64,000 bases of DNA from CAVQBL01 sp963710715. GTDB taxonomy: Bacteria > Pseudomonadota > Gammaproteobacteria > DSM-16500. This document shows positions 42,852 through 51,075 of the stretch, one piece after another. The number at the start of each line of letters is the position of its first letter. The stretch's first letter is position 1. The position numbers and the translations under genes were made by a program. The stretch spans positions 109,817 through 173,816 of the forward strand of contig CAVQBL010000007.1 of assembly GCA_963710715.1 (NCBI GenBank), read 5' to 3'. Under the pieces are notes generated by a model. That model was not told the DNA's origin. It searched no databases and saw only the letters and a program-made list of their open reading frames with translations.

Positions 42852-45800
42852 ATGCCTAAAAAAGTGCCGAGTCGACTCATTCTCACAGAAGCTGAGCAGG
42901 CGAATGAGAAAAATGGCCATGAAAATTTAGGCTTTTTATCTGAGCAGTTTGGTTTTCTTCCTAAACATCCTCCATTACTTTCTTTACCTAAAAGTCACCA
43001 AGCGTGGGATACTATTGCTTCAACTCTTCCCAAACTGTATGAAACAGTGAATATTCGTGAAACATTTGCAAATCTGCCGATACTGGATGCAAGTGAACAG
43101 AGTTTAGAAAATAAATATCTGTGCCGTGCTTCGACTCTACTCGGAATTTTTGCGCATGCATATTATTGGCTAGAAGCAAATGCACCACACACGATTCCGC
43201 CTTCCATTATGCAACCGTGGCAACAAATTTCAACTCGATTAAATCGATTCCGTCCTTTTTTATCTTACACAGACCTTGTTTTATATAATTGGCAATTCCG
43301 CAATCAAAATACGAAACAAAGATGTCTTAGTAATTTGGCGCTCTTAGTTGAGACCGTAGGAAAAAAAGAAGAAAGCATTTTTTATTTAACGATGGTGGAG
43401 ATGGCAGCAGTGAGTGCGCCAATTATCGGTTCTATTGTACGTGCACAAGAAGCTGTGATGAGAAAAAGTAATGAAGATCTTAAAAAAGAATTAATTCAAA
43501 TTACCGAATGTATTGAAAAAGTCAAAACTGCATTTTTACAAATCGAATTGAATCCTTATAGTTCTACTTATGTTGATCCTGTTACTTGGGGTAAATGCGT
43601 GGCAGTTTTACCTGTGCCTTGGGAAACGGGTATAAAAGGAACGAGCGGCACAGCGGCACCCTATTTTCATTTACTGGATACATTTTTAGGTCGTGCACGT
43701 TTTGATTCTATTTATGGTCAAGATCAAATGTATTACAGGCAAATACATAACACTTTGCACGTGCAACGTTTTCTACAAGCTGTCGAAAAAATTTCTGTAA
43801 CAGATTATATTATCAATAGTAAAGATCCTACGTTGAAAGGAATTTACCATCAGCTTATAGAAACATATGTTAGTGAAAACGGATTATTGGGTACACACCA
43901 GCGAAAAGTTTATGGTTATTTATCAACAGCATTTAAAACGGGTCGATTCATTACAGCAGGTGGAACGTCTACAAAAAATCCATTCGTGAGTCGTGAATGG
44001 GAACATGTAGATGCTGGGCTTGAAAAGGGTCGCACAGAAAGAGTGAAAAGCAATTTATTTTCAAACCCGATTGCACATATTAAATCTATTTCATTTTGCA
44101 ATCAACCAAACAGTCATGCAGAAGTAGAAAATGTTGTTTTCGACATAAAAAATTCTGGGATAATTTATAAGCCCGGAGATCATTGTGGCATTCTCCCAGA
44201 AAATAGCAGTGACGAAATCGATAAAACGTTGGCATCATTGCAAGCAGATAAAGATGAATTGATTCGAATCAACAAAGTTTGGCGCGACGCATTTAAACTT
44301 AGGCCTGGATTTTCTAACATTCCCGAAAAAGTTTTATTGAGTGACTTCTTGAGATTTGCCAAAATTCGTCCGATCATACGATCAGTTGCGCAAGCTTTAT
44401 ATGAAGTGACTGTTTCTCCATTATTGAAAGATATTATTGATTCACACAAAGAAGATCAATGGGAATTATGGGACATGCTTAATTTAATCTCATTTTCATA
44501 TGATGTTAGAAGATTATGGAAATTAGACCCATGGCAAAAAGACAGCATTAGCAATATTGTACCACCTGAACAATTTAGATTATATTCTATTTCTTCGTCA
44601 CCACATCTTCACAATGATACATTAGAATTAACCATTGCTGCTCTTCAATATAAAACAGAAACCATGCCAGGAAAAATTGTCTACCGGTCTGGCACTGCTT
44701 CAAATTTTATTGATCATTTTCCTGCAAAAGAGATTAAATCAGAAAAAGAGCTTGCTATCCAAATTTTCAGGCCAACTCATTTTAATCTTCCTACTGATCA
44801 TAATAAGCCTATCGTTATGTTTGCTGGAGGAACGGGCATAGCACCTTTTCATGGATTTATTTCAAATCGAGTAGCGCAACCGACTTGCGGTGAAAATTGG
44901 CTTTTTTACGGGATAAGAACTGTTCGTGATTTTTATTATCAAGATGAAATAGAGAAATGGATTGCAGCAGGTAAGTTAAATGCACTGGTGAAAATTTCGG
45001 ATGAAGGTCTTGATATTCAATACGAAAAAAAAGAACAAGGATATGGTTTTTTTATTGAAAAGGGTCAGCGTGGTTTTCTTAATAGTGTGATGGAAAAAGA
45101 TGAGAATGCTAATATTCTTTGGGACTTGTTGTGTAGTGAAAAAGAAGGGGGAAAAGGCGCATATTTTTATGTCTGTGGGTCAGGGTTATTTTTTAACTCG
45201 ATTTTTTCTTCCATAAAAACCATTATTGCTCGATTTGTAGGCGATGAAAAAAAAGCAGCGGAATTTATATATACTCTAGTTGCTGAAAATCGTTTTATGC
45301 AAGATATATTTACGACCTTCGAACCACATGCATCCGCAAGAAAAGGTTATCGAGCCTATGATATTTCAGAAGTAGCGGTACATAACAATGATGAGGCTGG
45401 TTATTGGGTTATTATAAATGATGAAGTATATGATGTGACCGAATTTTTGTTTCTTCATCCAGGTGGTGATGCCATCCTAACAGAATATGCAGGTATGGAC
45501 GCTACTAAAGAATACAAAGCAGTGAAACATCATCTTGATTCCGTTGTTGAGACGATGTTGAGTATATATAAAATTGGTTCCGTTCGAAAATTACATTTTG
45601 ATGGAATCTGGGGTATTGCGCTTACTGATAAAACACTGGATTATGTTTCGCTCGAACAATTATACAGAAATTGGGTGAGATATTTATATGTGGTTATAGA
45701 AATGGAAAACATGCAAAAGCGTGAGGCCAAGTTTTATACGCAAAATGAAAGATCAAATGACTCTTGGCGATTCATTATGCAAGCTATAGCTGAATTACAA

Positions 45801-46217
45801 CACGATTTTTTAGCTCAATGCATAGAAGTACTGATGGGCGAACTTCTCCAAGTTGTTTGGAGAACCACTGTCGGGCTGTGTTCGCCGAAAAAAAGTTTTT
45901 TTATGATGAAAGAAAATGTAGATGCGATAAAAAAAACAATGGAATATAAATCTGCTGTTCAACATATTGCTCGCTATAAAGATGCATTAGAAGAATTGAA
46001 TTTATCTGATTTAAGAGGCAGTGGTGATAAATTAAATCAATATAACAGAAAGTTACTGGTGGATCTAAAAACGATTTTTATTAAGGGTATTAAATTATTC
46101 GAAAATAATGAGCAAATTATTCTTGAAAGTTTTTCCGAGGAGTTAATGAAATTACTTGAGAGTATCATAGAAATTTTTCGCAGTTATTTTAGGGATATGG
46201 CGCAAATTTTTAAATAA
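42852..46217 (+). CDS. indoleamine 2,3-dioxygenase - P450-reductase-like FAD/NAD module - cytochrome b5 fusion
   Basis: 1121 aa. Residues 20-400 follow indoleamine 2,3-dioxygenase: LPKSHQAWDTIASTLPKL, FYLTMVEMAAVSAP, KGTSGTAAP and the haem-ligand candidate His349 in LLGTHQRKVYGYL. Residues 415-640: FAD domain with FRLYSISSSP. 640-830: NAD(P) domain with MFAGGTGIAPFHGF and LFYGIRTVRDFYYQDE. 838-915: cytochrome b5 with FLHPGGDAIL; His869 and His893 are 24 apart as in cytochrome b5. The last 200 residues are helical and unassigned. No flavodoxin domain. The substrate-pocket Arg and Phe of human IDO1 are not evident. Predicted self-reducing Trp or Trp-peptide dioxygenase. Confidence 0.88.
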   Translation: MPKKVPSRLILTEAEQANEKNGHENLGFLSEQFGFLPKHPPLLSLPKSHQAWDTIASTLPKLYETVNIRETFANLPILDASEQSLENKYLCRASTLLGIFAHAYYWLEANAPHTIPPSIMQPWQQISTRLNRFRPFLSYTDLVLYNWQFRNQNTKQRCLSNLALLVETVGKKEESIFYLTMVEMAAVSAPIIGSIVRAQEAVMRKSNEDLKKELIQITECIEKVKTAFLQIELNPYSSTYVDPVTWGKCVAVLPVPWETGIKGTSGTAAPYFHLLDTFLGRARFDSIYGQDQMYYRQIHNTLHVQRFLQAVEKISVTDYIINSKDPTLKGIYHQLIETYVSENGLLGTHQRKVYGYLSTAFKTGRFITAGGTSTKNPFVSREWEHVDAGLEKGRTERVKSNLFSNPIAHIKSISFCNQPNSHAEVENVVFDIKNSGIIYKPGDHCGILPENSSDEIDKTLASLQADKDELIRINKVWRDAFKLRPGFSNIPEKVLLSDFLRFAKIRPIIRSVAQALYEVTVSPLLKDIIDSHKEDQWELWDMLNLISFSYDVRRLWKLDPWQKDSISNIVPPEQFRLYSISSSPHLHNDTLELTIAALQYKTETMPGKIVYRSGTASNFIDHFPAKEIKSEKELAIQIFRPTHFNLPTDHNKPIVMFAGGTGIAPFHGFISNRVAQPTCGENWLFYGIRTVRDFYYQDEIEKWIAAGKLNALVKISDEGLDIQYEKKEQGYGFFIEKGQRGFLNSVMEKDENANILWDLLCSEKEGGKGAYFYVCGSGLFFNSIFSSIKTIIARFVGDEKKAAEFIYTLVAENRFMQDIFTTFEPHASARKGYRAYDISEVAVHNNDEAGYWVIINDEVYDVTEFLFLHPGGDAILTEYAGMDATKEYKAVKHHLDSVVETMLSIYKIGSVRKLHFDGIWGIALTDKTLDYVSLEQLYRNWVRYLYVVIEMENMQKREAKFYTQNERSNDSWRFIMQAIAELQHDFLAQCIEVLMGELLQVVWRTTVGLCSPKKSFFMMKENVDAIKKTMEYKSAVQHIARYKDALEELNLSDLRGSGDKLNQYNRKLLVDLKTIFIKGIKLFENNEQIILESFSEELMKLLESIIEIFRSYFRDMAQIFK

Positions 46218-46234
46218 ATTATCGGATCATTAAA

Positions 46235-46702
46235 ATGAATAAATTAATTGGTGACATTGTAAATAAAAACTCATTTACTATTAAAATTCACGAGACTATT
46301 CAAGACGCAGCTTTGTTAGTTAGTGAATCTCAAGCAAGTGATTTAATGGTCATAGATAACGATAGAAATTTTGTTGGTGTATTATCCGAGGGCGATTTAA
46401 TCCGAGCTGTTGTTCCTAATCTAGAAGAGCTCATCAATCATGAAGGTACTCTCGAAAAAGCTTATCAAGTGTTTTTATCTTTAGGACGAGAAATTGCAAA
46501 CCAACCTATCGATCGATTTATTATCCGTAATCCTATTACATTAAATCCAAACGATGAACTATTAAAAGCAGCCATTGTGATGATAACAAAGCAGATCAGA
46601 CGCTTACCCGTGGTTCAACATAATAAATTCATTGGAACCGTGTCTCGGGCAGATATTTGTCGTACTATTTTGACAGAAGATATTGATGATTCGAGGATTT
46701 AG
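46235..46702 (+). CDS. CBS-domain pair protein
   Basis: 155 aa with two CBS motifs (DLMVIDNDRNFVGVLSEGDLIRAV and RLPVVQHNKFIGTVSRADICRTI). CBS pairs bind adenine nucleotides and regulate partners. It lies 17 nt after the dioxygenase fusion gene and probably regulates or accompanies it. Confidence 0.88.
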   Translation: MNKLIGDIVNKNSFTIKIHETIQDAALLVSESQASDLMVIDNDRNFVGVLSEGDLIRAVVPNLEELINHEGTLEKAYQVFLSLGREIANQPIDRFIIRNPITLNPNDELLKAAIVMITKQIRRLPVVQHNKFIGTVSRADICRTILTEDIDDSRI

Positions 46703-46828
46703 TGGTGACCTCATAGTGCATAAATTAACCTATTTCTTATGTTTATTATTAAAAATACATTGCTAAATGTGTAAGAAATTTATTATAATGAAAATGTATT
46801 TATTTTTTTAGACAAAAGGAGCTTCATC

Positions 46829-47038
46829 ATGGCTAATAAGATTAAATGGACAAAAGAATTTTGGCAAGAATGGATTAAAAATCCGCAACAATTCGCAAAA
46901 AAACAAGGCTGGAACTGGGGTGACGCTGATCTCAAATGGAAGAATTGGAGTTCTAAAGAATGGGGGATGCTGTCACAAGGTGAAGTTCAAGCAATGCTTC
47001 AAAAATCAAAGTGGGCTGGCTGGATTTGGTGGGAATAA
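46829..47038 (+). CDS. Trp-rich small peptide, 69 aa, candidate RiPP precursor (peptide 1)
   Basis: 69 aa with 12 Trp. The N-terminal part (IKWTKEFWQEWIKNPQQFAKKQGW) resembles short leader-like helices of the 'xxFxxxWxxDPxxxAKKyG' type. The C-terminus (KSKWAGWIWWE) is extremely aromatic. AAGGAG lies about 9 nt before the ATG, and a strong terminator follows at 47059. Its paralogue is encoded at 49369-49563 on the other side of a protease with a PqqD-like domain. I infer a ribosomally made, modified and cleaved peptide. An alternative is a small membrane-binding or nucleic-acid-binding protein. Confidence 0.7.
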   Translation: MANKIKWTKEFWQEWIKNPQQFAKKQGWNWGDADLKWKNWSSKEWGMLSQGEVQAMLQKSKWAGWIWWE

Positions 47039-47058
47039 TCTTTTAAGCAAATGCTAAG

Positions 47059-47092
47059 ACTTCATACTCAGTAACATGAGTATGAAGTTTTT
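47059..47092. terminator. bidirectional terminator between peptide 1 and protease gene
   Basis: ACTTCATACTC - agtaacat region - GAGTATGAAGT forms an 11-bp stem followed by T's. It sits between the plus-strand peptide gene and the end of the minus-strand protease gene. Confidence 0.85.
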
Positions 47093-49142
47093 ACATTAAC
47101 GAAAGATATTTTTTAATTTCGTTCCCAATGCCAATAATGGATGTGATTAGCATAAGAATAGCCAGCAATGCACTTAGATAAATTATCGGTATACCAAAAA
47201 TTAATGAAACTGAAAAAACTTTAAACAATGTTTGAAATATAAAAAATAGTAATAATGCTGATGTAAATAAATAAGCCGTGCAAATCAACCAATAATAAAT
47301 CTCGTATTTATTTTTTTTATGAATGCCTGATTTATTTTCAGGCTGGGTAAATTTTAAAGCTAGCCAACGTATCGCAGATCGGCGTAATCGCGAATAATTT
47401 AATATGTCCGTTAAAATAAAATATCCATCGTATTCTTTAATAGGACTTAGATTTCTAAATCCATTGTAATAGAGTAACAAGCTCAGCAGCCAAAAATAGA
47501 TAGATAATTCTGGATTTGCTACCCAGAAAGAGAATAATGCAAAACATGCACTAATAATAAGGTCTACATACGGACCGGCAATGTTAACTAAAATCTTGGT
47601 TTTTTTGTTCGCAACCCATAGTTCGGATGTATCAACATATGCGATAGGTCCTAACCCAAGCCAACCTATGCCCATGCGCTGTATCTTATAGCCGAGTTTT
47701 TTGGCAGTAAATGCATGTCCTGCTTCATGTATAATAACTGTTACTACACTGATCGGGATAAATAAAATTAAAAAATGCCAGAAACGTGGGGTTACTTGGG
47801 TAGCGCTTTTGATGATGCTGGGATAAGAATAAATGAAAACACTGAGCCCAGCGATAGCTAAAACGAATAATGCAAGTTGTAGCGGCCAAGTATAAAATAA
47901 AAAAATTCCTCTTTTATAAACCTTAGTTAACCATTTGTCTGTGTGAGTTAAAGAAAATTTGATTTGTGTGATATTGTTAATTTTATTTTTTAACTTTTCC
48001 CACCAGGACGCTTCTTCGCCTATGACTTTATCAAACGATGGAATAGACACAAATCCTACTTCTGCCAAACTATAAAGTAAGTTGCAAATAAATTCAGGAG
48101 CAAATAGTTTGTATTTTTGAAAAAAAGCCATCGACAAGTCATATATTGTTTGTATGCCATCAAGTTGTTGCCAAATAAACATCCCTTCTTCTGTTAAGCG
48201 ATAATATTGATGTAATTCAGTATTATGTAACATGCTCATCATTTTTCCTTCTTCCATTGCATGATAAACTGTCACTTCTTTGGAACGAGTGGGTCTAAGA
48301 TGTTTTATCATAAAGCTCAAAATTGATTGCGAAAAAGATTTGCTATTTTTTATCATTCGAAATAACAAATCTCTTTTTATAACGAAAAGATGGCATTCAC
48401 TTAAAGTGCGAGCGGAAGCATTTCTTGGGTTGCCAGTGAGTAAAGCTGTTTCGCCTAATAAGTCTGCAGGATCTAATATTGCCAGACTTTTTTCTATCGC
48501 ATCTTGAACAATGAATATTTGTACTTGGCCCGATTGAATCAGATAGCAACAATCCGCGGCATCATGTTGGTTAAAAATGATGGTATTTGCAGGGAGAGTA
48601 ATTTTCTCGATTTTTTTTGCAGCGGCATAAGCTTCTTCTTGACTCAGGTGTAAAAAAGGTGCGGTTTTTTTTATGAAACTTAATTTCAACATGAGTTCTG
48701 ACATTTCTTTAACTTTTTGGTCAAACCCTGGGTGGGTTTTTATAAAATGATTAAAGCTTTCAATGTCAATACGTAAGAGAGATATGTCAGTTAATGCAAT
48801 GACTGTTGCCGTTCGCCTTCCATGCTGAGAAAAAAAACCATGAGCGCCTAATCCGATAGCTTCTTCTTCGTTGAGTGTAGCTAAAATAATATTTTTAATA
48901 ACACCATTCACTATTGTTTTTTGAGTGATTTTTGCTTGACCTTTGGCAATGAAATAAAAACTATCAACAAAGTCGCCTTCTATTACAATTTCTTCACCTG
49001 CAGCATGGTGAACTTCTTGCATGAGTTCTGTGAGTGTCGTGATGTCTTCGGGTGGCAAGCGTGAAAATAAAGGGTATTTATGCAGTAAGCGATACCGGAA
49101 TTCAGAGCTAAATAATTTAGATCCATCGTTTGCTGTTGGCAA
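47091..49142 (-). CDS. double cyclic-nucleotide-binding - PqqD-like - M50 membrane metalloprotease
   Basis: 683 aa. Two CNB domains (about 20-140, LPPEDITTLTELMQE; and 163-280, LHLSQEEAYAAAKKIEK) are followed by a segment at about 297-372 resembling PqqD/RRE (YYRLTEEGMFIWQQLDGIQTIYDLSMAFF). The membrane part has HEAGH at 472-476 (HExxH), NIAGPYVDLI and a late YDGYFIL, as in site-2-type (M50) proteases. PqqD-like recognition plus an intramembrane-type protease suits processing of a ribosomal peptide. CNB domains may make it respond to cyclic nucleotides. Its neighbours are the two aromatic peptides and a pair of M16 peptidases. Confidence 0.82.
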   Translation of the reverse strand: MPTANDGSKLFSSEFRYRLLHKYPLFSRLPPEDITTLTELMQEVHHAAGEEIVIEGDFVDSFYFIAKGQAKITQKTIVNGVIKNIILATLNEEEAIGLGAHGFFSQHGRRTATVIALTDISLLRIDIESFNHFIKTHPGFDQKVKEMSELMLKLSFIKKTAPFLHLSQEEAYAAAKKIEKITLPANTIIFNQHDAADCCYLIQSGQVQIFIVQDAIEKSLAILDPADLLGETALLTGNPRNASARTLSECHLFVIKRDLLFRMIKNSKSFSQSILSFMIKHLRPTRSKEVTVYHAMEEGKMMSMLHNTELHQYYRLTEEGMFIWQQLDGIQTIYDLSMAFFQKYKLFAPEFICNLLYSLAEVGFVSIPSFDKVIGEEASWWEKLKNKINNITQIKFSLTHTDKWLTKVYKRGIFLFYTWPLQLALFVLAIAGLSVFIYSYPSIIKSATQVTPRFWHFLILFIPISVVTVIIHEAGHAFTAKKLGYKIQRMGIGWLGLGPIAYVDTSELWVANKKTKILVNIAGPYVDLIISACFALFSFWVANPELSIYFWLLSLLLYYNGFRNLSPIKEYDGYFILTDILNYSRLRRSAIRWLALKFTQPENKSGIHKKNKYEIYYWLICTAYLFTSALLLFFIFQTLFKVFSVSLIFGIPIIYLSALLAILMLITSIIGIGNEIKKYLSLM

Positions 49143-49226
49143 GGTATCCTCCCTATCTCCTCGTATAAGCCTAAATTCGGCCCTTCTCGCTATGGCCCCA
49201 ACTGCTGAATTTTAGGCTAAAAAATT

Positions 49227-49314
49227 AACCTGAGTATTACATAAGCGTAACATGGCTTCATTTACGATTATGCAATACTCAGGTTTTTTCCCAACAGTGC
49301 GTAACACTGTTGGG
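49227..49314. terminator. two hairpins downstream of peptide 2, upstream of the protease gene
   Basis: On the minus strand a 10-bp hairpin CCCAACAGTG/CACTGTTGGG (49290-49314) is followed by a long hairpin AACCTGAGTATT...AATACTCAGGTT (49227-49285) and then AATTTTTT. They lie between the precursor-like gene and the protease gene, so a partial terminator could give much more peptide than protease transcript. The long hairpin also has T's on the plus side (bidirectional). Confidence 0.7.
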
Positions 49315-49368
49315 ATTCACTCTGTCTTATATCAGTACCTTTGCTAGAAAGTTACTGGTACCACCATA

Positions 49369-49563
49369 TTAAGCAGTCCAATCAAAAAAACTAGCCAATC
49401 TTGATTTTTTCACTAGACCCTCAAACTGCTCAAATTTCATTGTATCCCACTTATAGCTTTCCCAGCCTAGCCCTTTGAAATCGAGGCCATATTTCTTTGC
49501 TGTTCCTTCTGGGTCCTTTTGCCATTCCGTAAAAAATTCACGAGTAAATTTAATCTTGGCCAT
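49369..49563 (-). CDS. aromatic-rich small peptide, 64 aa, candidate RiPP precursor (peptide 2)
   Basis: 64 aa with 4 Trp, 8 Phe and 2 Tyr. The N-terminal half aligns with peptide 1 at almost every position: IKFTREFFTEWQKDPEGTAKKYG against IKWTKEFWQEWIKNPQQFAK, many Trp being Phe here. C-terminus SFFDWTA. AGGAGG lies about 5 nt before the ATG. It reads in the same direction as the CNB-PqqD-M50 protease gene, separated from it by the hairpins at 49227-49314. I infer a precursor peptide; the family could not be named. Confidence 0.7.
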   Translation of the reverse strand: MAKIKFTREFFTEWQKDPEGTAKKYGLDFKGLGWESYKWDTMKFEQFEGLVKKSRLASFFDWTA

Positions 49564-49773
49564 ATTAGTATCCTCCTAAGAGTTAACTTCCCTTAAAAAA
49601 CGTCTTTACATAGTAAGTTTACTCCGGATTTGCTTAAATATCAAATCAGATGGTATGATTTTCTTTTTTATTCAATATGTTATAGTTGAATTAAAGGTTT
49701 TGGCTTGGGTGGGTTGCGCTGCTACTGTATGTATTAGATAATTTGATGATGCTCTCATGAAAAAGGATTTTTA

Positions 49774-51075
49774 ATGTCCGTGCATAAAATTTCTGAATAT
49801 CTTTTAACGAATGGTTTTAAGCTGATTGTTAAAGAAGATCACCGTTCCCCCATCGCAATTTTTCAAATGGTATACAAGGTAGGCTCTGTTAATGAATACG
49901 ATGGAATAACCGGCATATCGCATGCTTTGGAACACATGATGTTTCGAGGGAGTCGCCATTATAGCGCAACGCAATTTTTGGATAGAATTTCTGAGATGGG
50001 TGCCAAGCAAAACGCATTCACGACCCATGATTATACAGCTTATTACGAAGTGTTTAACCTAAATGAAGTTGATTTTATTTTTAAATTTGAAGCAGATCGC
50101 ATGCAAAATTTATTATTAAGGGAAAGCGATTTTGCTAAAGAAATGGAAATCATTAAAGAAGAAAGACGCTTGAGCATTGAAGATGATCCTCATCGACAGG
50201 TGTTGGAACGTTTTTTTGCGACGGCTTTTTTATCGAGCGCGTATCATCATCCCATCATTGGTTGGATGGACGATTTAAAAAATATGTCCCTTGATAATTT
50301 AAAAAACTGGTATAAAACATGGTATGTGCCTAACAATGCAATTGGAGTGATTGTTGGCGATATAGAACCAAAAAAAATGTATCAATTAGCAAAAAAACAT
50401 TTTGGTCTTATCAAATCATCTGTGTTACCAGAAATTAAACCGCAAAGAGAAGTGCCTCCTCTGGGATGCCGCACTGTCGATATTAAATTACCTGCAAAAG
50501 TACCCTGGATCGCGATGGGTTATAATGTTCCTGTTGTTAATACAGCAGAGGAAAAGTGGGAGCCTTATGCGTTACTCGTTTTATGTGAAATACTAGCAGG
50601 CAGCCATAGTGCTCGGTTACAACAAAATATAATAAGAGACAAACGATTAATTGCTGAAGTCAATTATCATTATTCACCTTTTGGTTGTTTTGACGATGTT
50701 GTGATTTTTACTGCTACGCCAACTTCTCAACATACTCTCGAAGAAGCAAGAGAAGGCATTTTGAAAGAAATTCAACAATTACAAAATCAGGTACCGCATT
50801 TAAAAGAATTAAAGCGCGTTAAAATACAGTACATAGCACAAAAAGTTTATGAAGAAGATTCTATCTCAAATCAAGCACGTGAAATTGGTAATTTTGAAGC
50901 AGTTGGATTATCTTGGCGTGATCTTGATAAAGTTTATAAGGAAATAGCCGCGATAACACCAGAGCAAATAAAAACAGTTGCGCGTAAATATTTAGTTCCA
51001 GAGCGTCTTATTTTAGTCAATTTACGACCTTTGCCAATTAGCCAGAAAAATAGCAAACAGAAGGTGATCGTATGA
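49774..51075 (+). CDS. M16 peptidase, active (zinc-binding) subunit
   Basis: 433 aa. The inverted zinc motif HxxEH is present in GISHALEHMMFRGS, with a distal Glu near EERRLSIEDD. About the length of M16B/PqqF-type half-enzymes. It overlaps the second M16 gene by ATGA (51072-51075), giving a heterodimer. Such pairs are common in gammaproteobacteria, but also process RiPPs and PQQ precursors, so a role in this peptide region is possible but unproven. Confidence 0.9.
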   Translation: MSVHKISEYLLTNGFKLIVKEDHRSPIAIFQMVYKVGSVNEYDGITGISHALEHMMFRGSRHYSATQFLDRISEMGAKQNAFTTHDYTAYYEVFNLNEVDFIFKFEADRMQNLLLRESDFAKEMEIIKEERRLSIEDDPHRQVLERFFATAFLSSAYHHPIIGWMDDLKNMSLDNLKNWYKTWYVPNNAIGVIVGDIEPKKMYQLAKKHFGLIKSSVLPEIKPQREVPPLGCRTVDIKLPAKVPWIAMGYNVPVVNTAEEKWEPYALLVLCEILAGSHSARLQQNIIRDKRLIAEVNYHYSPFGCFDDVVIFTATPTSQHTLEEAREGILKEIQQLQNQVPHLKELKRVKIQYIAQKVYEEDSISNQAREIGNFEAVGLSWRDLDKVYKEIAAITPEQIKTVARKYLVPERLILVNLRPLPISQKNSKQKVIV

